64,000 bases of DNA from Clostridium sp. AT4 (GTDB lineage Bacteria > Bacillota > Clostridia > Lachnospirales > Lachnospiraceae): NCBI RefSeq assembly GCF_001517625.2, contig NZ_LN999828.1, positions 1,194,303-1,258,302 on the forward strand. Direction: 5' to 3'. The position numbers were made by a program, and so were the translations under genes. The notes beneath the pieces are model-generated. The model had not been told where the DNA came from, made no database searches, and saw only the letters and a list, made by a program, of their open reading frames with translations. The first letter of the stretch is position 1. Every line of letters begins with the position of its first letter. Below, piece by piece: positions 17,891 through 25,788 of this stretch.

Positions 17891-17935
17891 AAATCGCCTG
17901 ATCTCTTTTCAAAAGGAGACGGGGCGGTTCTTTTT
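17891..17935 (+). terminator. Terminator after the amidohydrolase gene
   Basis: AATCGCCTGATCTCTTTT pairs with AAAAGGAGACGGGGCGGTT, with small internal mismatches, and a T5 run follows. Confidence 0.65.
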
Positions 17936-18163
17936 ATTTCGGGCAGGTGTATCGGTTAAGCTCCTGACTGTGTTTTCCATACTTAATCACTTCTTGGGGA
18001 CAGCGGCAGATACAGGTCATACAGTGGGTACATTTATTTCCCCAATGGGGTTTGCCGTTTACAAGCATTTTTGTAAAAAGATTACAGATTTTTCCCCGGG
18101 TTCTTTCGCTATCCTCCGGGCAGTATACTCACTGTTTCCTGTTCCTGTAAAATATAGAATCAT
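17934..18163 (-). pseudogene. Remnant of an EFR1-family flavodoxin/ferredoxin gene
   Basis: On the minus strand an ATG at 18163 (GGAAG upstream) opens M-I-L-Y-F-T-G-T-G-N-S-E-Y-T-A-R-R-I-A-K-E, the typical FMN-loop start of EFR1 proteins, and stops after 35 codons. In another frame, close downstream, N-G-K-P-H-W-G-N-K-C-T-H-C-M-T-C-I-C-R-C-P is the C-terminal ferredoxin motif (Cys-x2-Cys-x2-Cys-x3-Cys), ending at 17934. An intact EFR1 protein is about 260 residues, so the central 150-170 residues are deleted and the ends are out of frame. The plus-strand frame over this area (17796-18272) is only its antisense shadow. Confidence 0.75.
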
Positions 18164-18564
18164 CGTATTTTCACTTCCTTTCATTGAAATCCATTCCACC
18201 ATTATACAGAAAAGTAAGGATGATAACAGCATTAAAAATATGTATGATAGATCATGTTTATCTCGCCGGTGATCGACATGGAAAAACAGAAACGCAGGAG
18301 TGCCGGCCTATGGTGTATGAGATCTTCTGGCTTCAATGAGATGGTTGTCATTCATTTAAAAACCGTTTATAATATAAAAATAACTATAAATGAGCAAATT
18401 TGAAAAATTGCATAAAATTATATTGCCAGCTTCATAAATGAATCAAAATCATTACTTGACTTCGCAGTGTCTTTCTTTTGTGCAAAATCACGAACTTGCT
18501 CATTTACAGAAAATAATATATTAAAATGTCGGTTTAATACAATAAAGAAAAGAGGATAAAATAA
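18164..18564. other. 400-nt stretch without a gene
   Basis: AT-rich sequence upstream of moaE. A TTGACT at 18456-18461 has no good -10 at the right distance. I see no coding frame with family resemblance, no tRNA and no recognisable Moco riboswitch. Confidence 0.4.
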
Positions 18565-18975
18565 ATGGATCGTATGGAGCATACAAAAACCACAGTACCT
18601 TCCATGGATGCATGGATTAAAGAGGCAAAAGAAGATAAAAGCGCACCTGAATGCGGAATGTATCTGTTCCACAATGGAATCGTCCGCCAGAGTGCGAAGG
18701 CAAAGGTAAGACAGGGAGACATTTCTGCATCCGATGTGAAAGGAATGGTATTCTCTTATGACAAAGAGAAGGTGGAAGAGGCAGTAGAGAACACACAGAA
18801 TATGCCGGGAATCGGTTATGTCCGTGTATGGCTGAATGAAGGACAGCTGGAGGTAGGAGACGATATCATGCTGGTGTTAGTCGGCGGAGATATCCGTCCC
18901 CATGTGGTTGATGCTCTTCAGTCTCTGGTAGGCGAACTTAAAAACCACTGTGTAAAAGAAGAAGAATTATTTTAA
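18565..18975 (+). CDS. moaE: Molybdopterin synthase catalytic subunit MoaE-like
   Basis: 136 residues. The sequence fits the MoaE-like family common in Clostridia: G-M-Y-L-F-H-N-G near 32, the G-D-D-I-M-L-V-L-V-G-G-D-I-R-P-H-V near 96-112 block and a final helix. MoaE with thiocarboxylated MoaD turns precursor Z (cPMP) into molybdopterin. No moaD, moaA or moaC is adjacent, and a pseudogene separates it from the molybdenum-hydroxylase genes, although proximity suggests it belonged to the same island. Its start has AAGAGGA 11 nt upstream. A strong terminator follows. Confidence 0.75.
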   Translation: MDRMEHTKTTVPSMDAWIKEAKEDKSAPECGMYLFHNGIVRQSAKAKVRQGDISASDVKGMVFSYDKEKVEEAVENTQNMPGIGYVRVWLNEGQLEVGDDIMLVLVGGDIRPHVVDALQSLVGELKNHCVKEEELF

Positions 18976-19026
18976 TATGTAAATCACTCTATGAAAAGGG
19001 GTTGTCGGGAAATAGATAGCCTAAAA

Positions 19027-19076
19027 CAGGGCCGGTTGTGACTTATGCGAGTCACAACCGGCCCTGAAATTTTTTT
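19027..19076 (+). terminator. Strong hairpin terminator after moaE
   Basis: A perfect 17-bp stem (CAGGGCCGGTTGTGACT with AGTCACAACCGGCCCTG, loop TATGCG) is followed by eight T after two A. It also marks the left edge of the mobile-element remnants. Confidence 0.88.
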
Positions 19077-19153
19077 ATAAAAAAGAGAAAAAGATGGCTA
19101 ACGATAACTATCTTTTCCCCGTTCCATGATTTTTCCTTCAGTCTGTTTTATGC

Positions 19154-19369
19154 TCATGATGCGCTCCTTTCAGACTGTCGGCTCATTTGTGGTGAATCTA
19201 TTATACGACAAGTTCCGCCAGTTGTAACCGTTTCATTGCGAATCATCCGTAAAACTTTATCCTCCATTATTTCTTTCTCTGTATCGCTGAATATTACTTT
19301 AACTTTATAGGTGGTGCCGTCAATGCGGCGAGTCATATAAGAAAAATTACTGTTCTCGTTTTTTGCCAT
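19154..19369 (-). CDS. TnpW-like transposon-encoded protein
   Basis: 71 residues. The N-terminal half (F-S-Y-M-T-R-R-I-D-G-T-T-Y-K-V-K-V-I-F-S) and K-E-I-M-E-D-K-V-L-R-M-I-R-N-E match the small TnpW proteins encoded on Tn4451-type and related clostridial mobilizable elements, of unknown biochemical role. The ATG at 19369 has GGAGG 8 nt upstream. Its start overlaps the tail of the Cys-rich VLP fragment in another frame. It appears intact but its usual partners (a large serine recombinase, relaxase) are absent. Confidence 0.65.
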   Translation of the reverse strand: MAKNENSNFSYMTRRIDGTTYKVKVIFSDTEKEIMEDKVLRMIRNETVTTGGTCRIIDSPQMSRQSERSAS

Positions 19370-19740
19370 AGGCAGTTACCTCCGTGTTGAAATATTCATT
19401 ATTTTTTCGTCTAATAGAAAAGGTATTAACACCCTGCCAATGCAAAAATACCCTCAAAAAGCCTTTGGCACAGCGCTGTGAGCAGTACACCCGTTTTCCG
19501 TCAGTTGGGAACGGCTTGCCGCATTGTTTGCAATGAGTGGTCGGTGTTTGCGTGAATACGGCTTCCAACCCTGCATCTTCCGGCAGGACAGACTTGCGGA
19601 AATATCTGCATAGTGCGCTGTTGGTAAAACAGATCCCCAACACTGGACAGTCACAGTCCAATGGCAGGCAGCCGTACTCGTTGTCGTAGTTGGCGCAGAG
19701 AGAAGTAACCAGCTTTTTTTGAAAATATTTTCGAAGGGAG
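19347..19740 (-). pseudogene. Cysteine-rich VLP-domain protein, 5'-truncated
   Basis: The minus-strand frame reads K-L-V-T-S-L-C-A-N-Y-D-N-E-Y-G-C-L-P-L-D-C-D-C, then A-L-C-R-Y-F-R-K-S-V-L-P and the zinc-finger-like C-K-Q-C-G-K-P-F-P and Y-C-S-Q-R-C pairs, as in the Cys_rich_VLP family of clostridial conjugative elements. The frame runs back past 19735 without a credible start, into DNA belonging to an oppositely oriented ORF, so the 5' end was lost at a recombination junction. The C-terminal 35 residues do not look like the family. Confidence 0.65.
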
Positions 19741-19749
19741 GGGTCTGCG

Positions 19750-20213
19750 GTGTTCGACGATCCCGAACGATATGAACATGACGGTTTTTATGAAGAAAAT
19801 ACTGACTATGAAGATGAATATGAAACGGACGATTCCGATTACATAGTCGATGAGGAAGAAGATGAAAATCCCTTTGGGACGATGAGGAAGAAGCTGCTGA
19901 CGATCTTCCCGAAAAGAAGCGGAAGAACCAAGTTGTTCTTGCTGACAATGATACGGATACCGAAGAAACCGAATTATCCGAACAAGCCATGTGCCAGATT
20001 GCAAAAGAAGAACAGCTTATCGAAGAACTGGAAGCCGACGCCGAGGAACATCCCTTTGAGGATGGTACTGACGAGGAAGAACCGGATCGTAAGAAGCTCA
20101 AACGAGAACTGCGGGCAGAAGCCCTTGCACGATTGGAGGATTCCTCCAGAACACAACGGGAGTTTGAAAATGTGATTGCATGGCGGGACAGACGCCTTCC
20201 TGCTTTGCCATAG
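19750..20213 (+). pseudogene. Acidic mobile-element protein, frameshifted and 3'-truncated
   Basis: GTG at 19750 follows GGGAGGGG. The frame encodes a very acidic chain (many Asp/Glu/Tyr) to F-G near 19880, then loses character. One base is missing in the G run there: restoring a G gives D-D-E-E-E-A-A-D-D and joins without a stop to the frame that reads E-E-Q-L-I-E-E-L-E and R-E-F-E-N-V-I-A-W, ending at 20213. The last few codons already belong to the opposite TnpV fragment, so the 3' end is cut near 20190. Family not recognised; it resembles acidic accessory proteins of gut conjugative elements. Confidence 0.55.
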
Positions 20214-20457
20214 CGGAAACGATGTTTTCAATGCGCTCGTTGCCGATTTGATCGATTTCAGCTAAATGCTTGAACAGTGTTCCCTCCAACACATAGTTGT
20301 TGTAGAGGATTTTACGGTACTCTTTCAGGTAGCTGCGGCGCATACGCCCGTATTTGCCTATCTGATATTCGCCGTCATCCGGCAAAGTAATGCTGGGAAT
20401 GAAATAATCGCCCACTTGACGGTATGTACCGCCCATTTCTTCAAAGATAGTTTTCAT
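20098..20457 (-). pseudogene. TnpV-like protein, C-terminally truncated
   Basis: ATG at 20457 with AAGGAG 9 nt upstream opens M-K-T-I-F-E-E-M-G-G-T-Y-R-Q-V-G-D-Y-F-I-P, then G-K-Y-G-R-M-R-R-S-Y-L-K-E-Y-R, characteristic of TnpV proteins of Tn4451-type elements. After about 90 residues (near 20190) the sequence switches to the antisense of the acidic ORF and stops at 20098. The usual last 30 residues are gone. Orientation is opposite to the acidic ORF, showing a rearrangement rather than simple deletion. Confidence 0.65.
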
Positions 20458-20596
20458 AAAATTCAGCTCCTTTTGTGTTGATTTCCAGCGGTTATAAGGC
20501 TTTTTGACTCCATTCTTACAACTGCTTTTCAATTTACCACAAATGAGCCGCAGTCATATGTATTAGATGGCAGAAACCACCCTTTACATGTATAAT

Positions 20597-21059
20597 TATT
20601 CAAGAAAAGTATGGAAAATCCAAGCAGTTTCAGTGGATAAATGGAAAAATGATTATACCTGTAGGATATGTGTCATACGAATATCCTAAATATAAAAGGC
20701 ATGAAGTCAATAAATATGTGAGGAAATATTCCGACATCGAAAATTGTATTAGTTACGATGTTATGAAGTATATGGTGAAAAACGCTCTTTCGAGGTATAT
20801 CGTACAAAAAGGTAAATGTGCGGTAACGCATAATGCTCTGTCAATATCAGATATGGTCTGTGTGCACATCAAACCCTGTAAGGGAGAGCGAAACGACACC
20901 TACAGGAATCTAATTATCCTGTCAAAAGCGGTATCAGAAGTGGTCAGAGCAACAAATCCGGAAAAAATCAGAAAGTTGCTTACAGACTTAGACTTGACCG
21001 AAGAAATGAAAGAGAAAATCAATAAACTCCGAAAACATAGGGAGTTGGAAGAAATATAA
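20597..21059 (+). pseudogene. Group II intron maturase, C-terminal part only
   Basis: The frame reads Q-E-K-Y-G-K-S-K-Q-F-Q-W-I-N-G-K before the ATG at 20649 and continues to 21059. It ends with an HNH-like domain typical of intron-encoded proteins: K-G-K-C-A-V-T, then H-I-K-P-C and N-L-I-I-L-S, followed by a Lys/Glu-rich tail. The reverse transcriptase domain, which should lie upstream, is missing; the junction with the TnpV region is near 20580. The HNH motif has a Val-Cys-Val-His change where an acidic/His-His pair is usual. Confidence 0.6.
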
Positions 21060-21102
21060 TTCGAGGACTATATAGGCACTAAAAAGTAATCTTAGTCGGT
21101 GG

Positions 21103-21183
21103 AACGCCGTGTGATGGGAAACTATCACGCACGGTGTGGAGCGGCTGAAAAGCCCGAGGTGGTAACACCAGAGGCTTACCTAT
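21103..21183 (+). ncRNA. Group II intron 1, domains V and VI
   Basis: Domain V is recognisable as a hairpin with CGCCGTGTGATGGGAAAC and the return strand ATCACGCACGG; the catalytic triad position reads AAC where AGC is expected. Domain VI follows with GGTGGTAACACC and ends near CTTACCTAT. The 3' splice junction is placed at about 21183 from the reading frame of the downstream exon. Confidence 0.6.
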
Positions 21184-21326
21184 CTCTATTCGGAGAAATT
21201 CCCGATTTTGACAAAATGTTATCAACCATGAGGAAATACGAAATTTCCTGTACGATCATCCTCCAATCCCTGTCGCAGATTAAAGCAAAATATGACAAAA
21301 TATGGGAAACCCTGGTAGGAAATTGC
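21184..21326 (+). pseudogene. VirD4/TraG coupling-protein exon between two introns
   Basis: The frame reads L-F-G-E-I-P-D-F-D-K-M-L-S-T-M-R-K-Y-E-I-S-C-T-I-I-L-Q-S-L-S-Q and ends V-G-N-C at 21326. This is the segment after the Walker B region of type IV coupling proteins (F-A-N-x-G-E-I-P-x-F, then the I-I-L-Q-x-x-S-Q strand). Only about 47 codons are present; the flanking parts of the gene are missing. It shows that the element was conjugative or derived from one. Confidence 0.75.
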
Positions 21327-22197
21327 GTGCGCCCAGAAGTCGCCAGCGCATTATAAATTTGGCGGCGTGGTATTTATGAAATACTGCCTTTAGCAAGCAG
21401 TAGGTAAAAGTATCAAGTGATGAAAAATCACAACCTATTATTCTACAACTTATCCGAGAGGGGAAACCCAAATGGGAGTGTAGAATGTTGTCGCTCTTGT
21501 TAATAGACGAGATCCTGAATGATAAGGTACTAATCCTGTGTATCTGAAAATTCAAGAATAAAAATTCGTGTATGAGGTACAAAGCTAAACTGCCTGAACG
21601 ATAGCCAGAGTGGGGGAATCCGCACTCCGCATACGAAAAGCATTGATGGCATGAGTGACGAAAGAATCCAAAGGATTATTGAATCCATGCGAGATAAAAG
21701 TTACTTGCCAAAACCTGCACGCAGGGAATATATTGCTAAGAAAAACAGCAATAAAAAGCGCCCGCTGGTAATCCAGTCGGGCAATGACAAACTGGTGCAG
21801 GAAGTAGTGAAAATGATTTTAGAAAGCATTTATGAGCCTGTGTTTAAGAAAACATCTCATGGGTTCAGACCAAACAAAAGCTGTCTGACAGCATTATACC
21901 AGATTCAGAAAACCTTTACGGGAACAAACTGGTTTGTTGAGGGTGATATACACGCCTGCCTCGACAGTTCTAATCACCACACAATCATCTGATTGCTGAG
22001 AAAACGCATTGATGATGAAATGTTCCTACAACTTATCTGGAAATTCCTAAAAGCAGGATATATGGAGCAATGGACGTACAATCGGACATACAGCGGTGTA
22101 CCGCAGGGAGTAGGTGTCAGTCCAGTGCTTGCGAACGTGTATCTCCATGAATTAGACAAATTTATGGAAGAATACGCACAGAAATATAAAGGAGATC
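21327..22197 (+). mobile_element. Group II intron 2, truncated
   Basis: The 5' end begins GTGCGCCCAGAAG, the GUGYG start of bacterial group II introns, exactly after the VirD4 codons for V-G-N-C. About 320 nt of intron RNA precede the reading frame, roughly half the usual length, so an internal deletion is likely. The intron encodes a reverse transcriptase fragment and is cut near 22197; domains V-VI are absent. Confidence 0.7.
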
Positions 22198-22217
22198 ACA
22201 GTGACTCTGGCCGATGA
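21651..22217 (+). pseudogene. Group II intron reverse transcriptase, nonsense mutation and truncation
   Basis: One frame covers RT motifs 0-3: M-S-D-E-R-I-Q-R-I-I-E, then P-L-V-I-Q-S-G-N-D-K-L-V-Q-E, F-R-P-N-K-S-C, W-F-V-E-G-D-I-H-A-C, and Y-S-G-V-P-Q-G-V-G-V-S-P. A TGA at 21990-21992 interrupts it after N-H-H-T-I-I, and the chain breaks off at E-E-Y-A-Q-K-Y-K-G before the YADD catalytic motif. The residue changes Cys-Leu-Asp-Ser-Ser for the usual Cys-Phe-Asp-Ser-Phe also suggest decay. Confidence 0.75.
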
Positions 22218-22361
22218 TTTTCCGAAAAAAAGCTGGTGCACCCGCCTGCTGCGAGGCAGGCTGGACATCACAGCCGATTATACCGGCTGGAAGCGGACCT
22301 CTTAGTGACGGTACCCCATTGAAGGTTTTTTTAATATAAAAGAAAACGTATCCCGTGAGGA
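22198..22361 (+). other. Unidentified coding remnant and junction
   Basis: After the RT break a frame of about 35 codons (I-T-V-T-L-A-D-D-F-P-K-K-S-W-C-T-R-L-L) ends at a TAG near 22305. It looks like a gene tail but I cannot name it. It marks the right edge of the mobile-element remnants before the LysR gene. Confidence 0.35.
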
Positions 22362-23246
22362 TTATGCAAGCCTTTCCCGACAAAATTCATAAAAATATTC
22401 CGCCGCTTTGGACCGCTTGATTTCTTTTGCAAGAGAGAGATAGGCGGTTCTTTTTGGATCCGGGTCAGTGAGCGTTAAAAGCTTTAAATCCATGGTGTGT
22501 AAAAAAGGATGATTCGGAAGAATGGCAATGCCAAAGCCGGCAGAGGCCAGTCCGGCGGCTACAAAGTCTTCCTCTGTTTCATAGCTGATGGAGGGAAACG
22601 TCCCAATCTGATAAAAAAGATGATCCGTAAACGCTCTCAGGCCGGACTTTCTGGACAGAAAGATATGAGGGAAGGAGAGTGTCTCACGTAATGAAATCTC
22701 ATCCTTTCCGGCCAACGGATGATCTAGTGAAACCGCCGCAATAAAAGGCGGCTGTGCAAAAGAAAAGGATTCCATACAGAACGGATCTCCAGGCAATGAG
22801 GTAAATACCATATCGTAACGCCCCTCAAGAGCCTGATTTAACAGAACACGGCTGAAGCTGCTGTCTGTATGGAGCTGAAAGACGATCTTTTCTCCTCGGG
22901 CTGTCCTTTTAAAATCACGCATCAGAACGGGGACAAGACTGGATCCTAAATCCCTGGTACAGCCAAGAATAATAAGGCCGCTCCCGCTTTGGATCTCCTT
23001 TAAATTTCGGACCGTACGGTCTAGCTGCTCAAGAGAGCCTGAAACTGCTTCCAAAAAGACGGCTCCGTAACGGGTGAGGCGCACGTTCCTCCCTGATTTT
23101 TCAAACAGCTTGATCTCCAGCTCATCCTCCAGCTGTGCCATGGCATGACTCAGATTAGGCTGTGTAACGTGAAGAAGACTGGCCGCCTTTCCGTAGTGCT
23201 CCAGCTTTGCTATGGTTTCAAAATATCTTAAATGCTCCAGATTCAT
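22362..23246 (-). CDS. LysR-family transcriptional regulator
   Basis: 294 residues, normal for LysR. The N-terminal winged helix-turn-helix is at residues 1-60 (M-N-L-E-H-L-R-Y-F-E-T-I-A-K, then A-A-S-L-L-H-V-T-Q-P-N-L-S-H-A-M-A-Q-L-E), followed by the periplasmic-binding-like effector domain (about 90-290) with a R-Y-D-M-V-F-T segment. It is divergent from the SDR/MFS pair and probably controls them in response to their substrate; the 173-nt spacer contains a palindrome near the SDR start. Confidence 0.93.
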   Translation of the reverse strand: MNLEHLRYFETIAKLEHYGKAASLLHVTQPNLSHAMAQLEDELEIKLFEKSGRNVRLTRYGAVFLEAVSGSLEQLDRTVRNLKEIQSGSGLIILGCTRDLGSSLVPVLMRDFKRTARGEKIVFQLHTDSSFSRVLLNQALEGRYDMVFTSLPGDPFCMESFSFAQPPFIAAVSLDHPLAGKDEISLRETLSFPHIFLSRKSGLRAFTDHLFYQIGTFPSISYETEEDFVAAGLASAGFGIAILPNHPFLHTMDLKLLTLTDPDPKRTAYLSLAKEIKRSKAAEYFYEFCRERLA

Positions 23247-23377
23247 AAAACTCGTTCCTCCCTTTATCCATAGATGATATTCTTATCATATCAAAAATTC
23301 ATGTATTTTTATTTATGGATTTAATAAAAATAATTCAATAGTATTTATGAAATAAAAGGTCCATAGTAATACATAAT

Positions 23378-23399
23378 GATTGTTATAAAAGTAACAATC
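23378..23399. promoter_or_regulatory. Palindrome GATTGTTA-N6-TAACAATC upstream of the SDR gene
   Basis: Perfect 8-bp arms, ending 27 nt before the SDR start and just before its AGGAGG. It may be an operator for the divergent LysR protein or an mRNA hairpin in the leader; the sequence does not decide. Confidence 0.5.
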
Positions 23400-23425
23400 A
23401 ACGAATTAACAGGAGGGATATGAAA

Positions 23426-24202
23426 ATGGAACGAAAGGTAGTTCTTATTACCGGCGGAGCCATGGGACAGGGACGGGCTCATGCTCTGAAATTTGCAGAA
23501 AACGGATTTGACGTAGTGTTGGCGGATATGCAGGATCCGGCAGGAGAGGTATTTTCCTCTACCGTAAAGGAGATTGAGGCTCTGGGCGTTAAGGCGCTGG
23601 CTGTACGCTGCAATATCACAAGCGACAGTGATATGAAGGTGCTGTTTGAAAAAGCCTGGGAAACCTTTGGACGACTGGATGTGGTGGTAGCCAATGCAGG
23701 TGTGATCAATTTCGGCTATACCTGGGAGCTCACAGACGAACAGGTTCAGAAGGTGATCGACATTGACCTGATCGGTACCTGGCGTACAAATAAATATGCC
23801 GCTCAGTATATGAGGAAGCAGGGTTTTGGCCGCATTATCAACATTGCGTCTACCTCCGGAATGTATGGAACGCCCCAGCTGGCTACCTACTGTATGGCAA
23901 AATGGGGTGTGAGAGGACTTACAAAAACACTGGCCCAGGAGCTTAAAGGAACGGGAATTGTGGTAAATACCATCTGTCCGACCAAAGTAAAAACACCTAT
24001 GTGTGAGACGGAAAGTTATGTGAAGTTTATCAATGATCTGACCGGAAACGATTTTAAAAACTGGCAGGAAATGTATGACGGCGTTCCTTTCCTAGATGTA
24101 GAGGATATTTCCGATATGGTTTACTGGCTGGGAACCAGCAGGGCCGGAGGCAAATTTTCCGGACGCGACCTGGGACTTGATCTGGGCACACTACAGCAGT
24201 AG
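23426..24202 (+). CDS. Short-chain dehydrogenase/reductase (SDR)
   Basis: About 259 residues. NAD(P) motif T-G-G-A-M-G-Q-G-R near 9-17, N-A-G near 91, and the catalytic Ser (I-A-S-T-S-G) and Tyr-x-x-x-Lys (Y-C-M-A-K) near 143-160. The pattern W-R-T-N-K-Y near 118 and the overall sequence recall classical SDRs acting on hydroxy acids or terpenoid-like alcohols (some are mycofactocin-coupled), but specificity is open. ATGs occur at 23420 and 23426; AGGAGG at 23411-23416 is only 3 nt from the first and 9 nt from the second, so 23426 is chosen. Confidence 0.9.
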   Translation: MERKVVLITGGAMGQGRAHALKFAENGFDVVLADMQDPAGEVFSSTVKEIEALGVKALAVRCNITSDSDMKVLFEKAWETFGRLDVVVANAGVINFGYTWELTDEQVQKVIDIDLIGTWRTNKYAAQYMRKQGFGRIINIASTSGMYGTPQLATYCMAKWGVRGLTKTLAQELKGTGIVVNTICPTKVKTPMCETESYVKFINDLTGNDFKNWQEMYDGVPFLDVEDISDMVYWLGTSRAGGKFSGRDLGLDLGTLQQ

Positions 24203-24216
24203 GAGGGCAGAGGAAT

Positions 24217-25437
24217 ATGAAGATCACAAAAGCAACCAGATGGCGCGTATTTGCAGGCGTATGGATCCAGAGCCTTTTTACCTCTGCCACCGCATTTTTC
24301 AGCCTCTTTGCCCTGCCCCTTACCACCCGGTTTGGCTGGAGCAGCTCTGAATTCAGCATGGCCTATACGATTTATATGTTTGTCTACTGTGCCGTTGGAT
24401 TTTTAGGCGGGCTTCTGGCTGAAAAGCTTCAGCCCAGAGTGGCGATCTATCTGGGACTGGCATTTTTTGCAGCCGGATGGTTTTTGACCGGCTTTGCTTC
24501 ATCCATCCCGCAGCTTTATCTGTTTTATGGAATTTTTGCCGGAGCAGGAGCCGGCACCATTTATCCGGCCTGTCTTCCTACGGCTTTAAAATGGTTTCCT
24601 GATAAAAGCGGATCCATTTCCGGCCTGGTACAGGCCGGGGCATCTTGCGGGCCCTTCATCATGTCCCCGATTGCCCAGTGGCTCATTGATACCTACGGAG
24701 CACAGGCAGCATGCAAAATCCTGGCAGTTATCTTTCTGATCGGAGTGGGAGCAGTCGCCTGGATGATCGTGCCCTGTCCTGAGGGCTGGATGCCTGAAGG
24801 CTGGACTCCCAGTGCAGCTCAGTCCAAAGAATTAAACGGCAGCAATTACAATATTCCTCAGATGGTAAAAACGCCCGTTTTCTGGGTTATGCTCCTGATG
24901 TTCATTTTTGCAAATGCAGCCGGAACCATGATGGTAAGCGCCACCTCGCCGATTGCTCAAAACCAGATTGGACAGACTCCAATGATGGCCGCTATGTGCG
25001 TCAGCATTATGACCCTTGCAAATATGTGCGGAAGAATCGGCTTTGGCTTTATTTATGACCGGTTAAAGGGCTGGAACCCCCTGCTTCTGGTGCTTGCGAT
25101 CAACGGCATTTCCATGTGTATGCTGACTGCCGCCCACTCTCTTTCATACTTTATTCTCTGCATCTGTCTGGTTGGCTTTTCCTTTGGAGGCCTGCTGGTA
25201 GTATTTGCACCTATGGTAAAAACCATTTTCGGTTCCCGTTTCTATAACCGCAATTATGGTCTGATTTTTATCGGATACGGAATCGGAGCCTTTGTGGGAC
25301 CTAAAATCAGCGCCAGCTTCTATGATTCTACCGGCTCCTATGTTGCCGGATACATAGGTTCTGCCATACTTGCAGGAGCCGCGATCCTTCTGGTATTTAT
25401 TGCAAAAAAGATGGCTCTGGCAATGCAGGCGGAATGA
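24217..25437 (+). CDS. MFS transporter, OFA-like
   Basis: 406 residues, about 12 membrane segments. The early helices with F-G-W-S-x-S-E-F and the G-G-L-L-A-E-K-L-Q-P-R loop, plus G-A-G-T-I-Y-P-A and a W-F-P-D-K-S-G-S-I-S-G-L segment, are features of the oxalate/formate antiporter (OFA) branch of MFS. It follows the SDR gene by 14 nt, behind a GGAGG site, so the pair likely imports and oxidises one substrate. No terminator is evident after it. Confidence 0.88.
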   Translation: MKITKATRWRVFAGVWIQSLFTSATAFFSLFALPLTTRFGWSSSEFSMAYTIYMFVYCAVGFLGGLLAEKLQPRVAIYLGLAFFAAGWFLTGFASSIPQLYLFYGIFAGAGAGTIYPACLPTALKWFPDKSGSISGLVQAGASCGPFIMSPIAQWLIDTYGAQAACKILAVIFLIGVGAVAWMIVPCPEGWMPEGWTPSAAQSKELNGSNYNIPQMVKTPVFWVMLLMFIFANAAGTMMVSATSPIAQNQIGQTPMMAAMCVSIMTLANMCGRIGFGFIYDRLKGWNPLLLVLAINGISMCMLTAAHSLSYFILCICLVGFSFGGLLVVFAPMVKTIFGSRFYNRNYGLIFIGYGIGAFVGPKISASFYDSTGSYVAGYIGSAILAGAAILLVFIAKKMALAMQAE

Positions 25438-25709
25438 TTGATTTACAAAATGTAATAATTCAGATTTAAAACAACAAAAGCCAGAAACAGCAGACACCCA
25501 TCATGGGCTATGTTGTTTCTATAAGCAGGATAACGGCTCTTATCCGGCCAGCAGTTGGGAACTGATTTCTGGAAAACAGGTGTTTTATAGACACCCCGGA
25601 GAAATATGTGGGTGATGCCAGAGCCAGACTGGAATCTGTCATTGGGGAAGGTGTGGTCAAGCTGGAATAAGATTCCTTTCACAAAGACTATCCTATATCA
25701 TCATGGTAC
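25438..25709 (+). other. Gene-free spacer with a possible gene tail
   Basis: A 34-codon frame ending at a TAA near 25670 reads E-K-Y-V-G-D-A-R-A-R-L-E-S-V-I-G-E-G-V-V-K-L-E, which has the look of a conserved C-terminus, but nothing upstream continues it. I cannot name it. Confidence 0.3.
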
Positions 25710-25738
25710 TTGACAGGTAAAAGATGCTAATATATAAT
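25710..25738 (+). promoter_or_regulatory. Promoter of the antitoxin gene
   Basis: TTGACA, 17 nt, TATAAT, about 50 nt before the antitoxin start. Confidence 0.75.
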
Positions 25739-25788
25739 AAAAATACGAAAAACCATACGATTTTTAATGCAGAAATGAGGTGTTGAAA

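Noticed and set aside
17796-18272. Plus-strand frame of 158 codons after the amidohydrolase gene
   Set aside because: It lacks a ribosome site and protein-like composition, and lies opposite the EFR1 remnant, whose two fragments explain the sequence.
18164-18564. Possible molybdenum-cofactor riboswitch upstream of moaE
   Set aside because: I looked for the multi-stem Moco RNA layout and found no convincing pairing.
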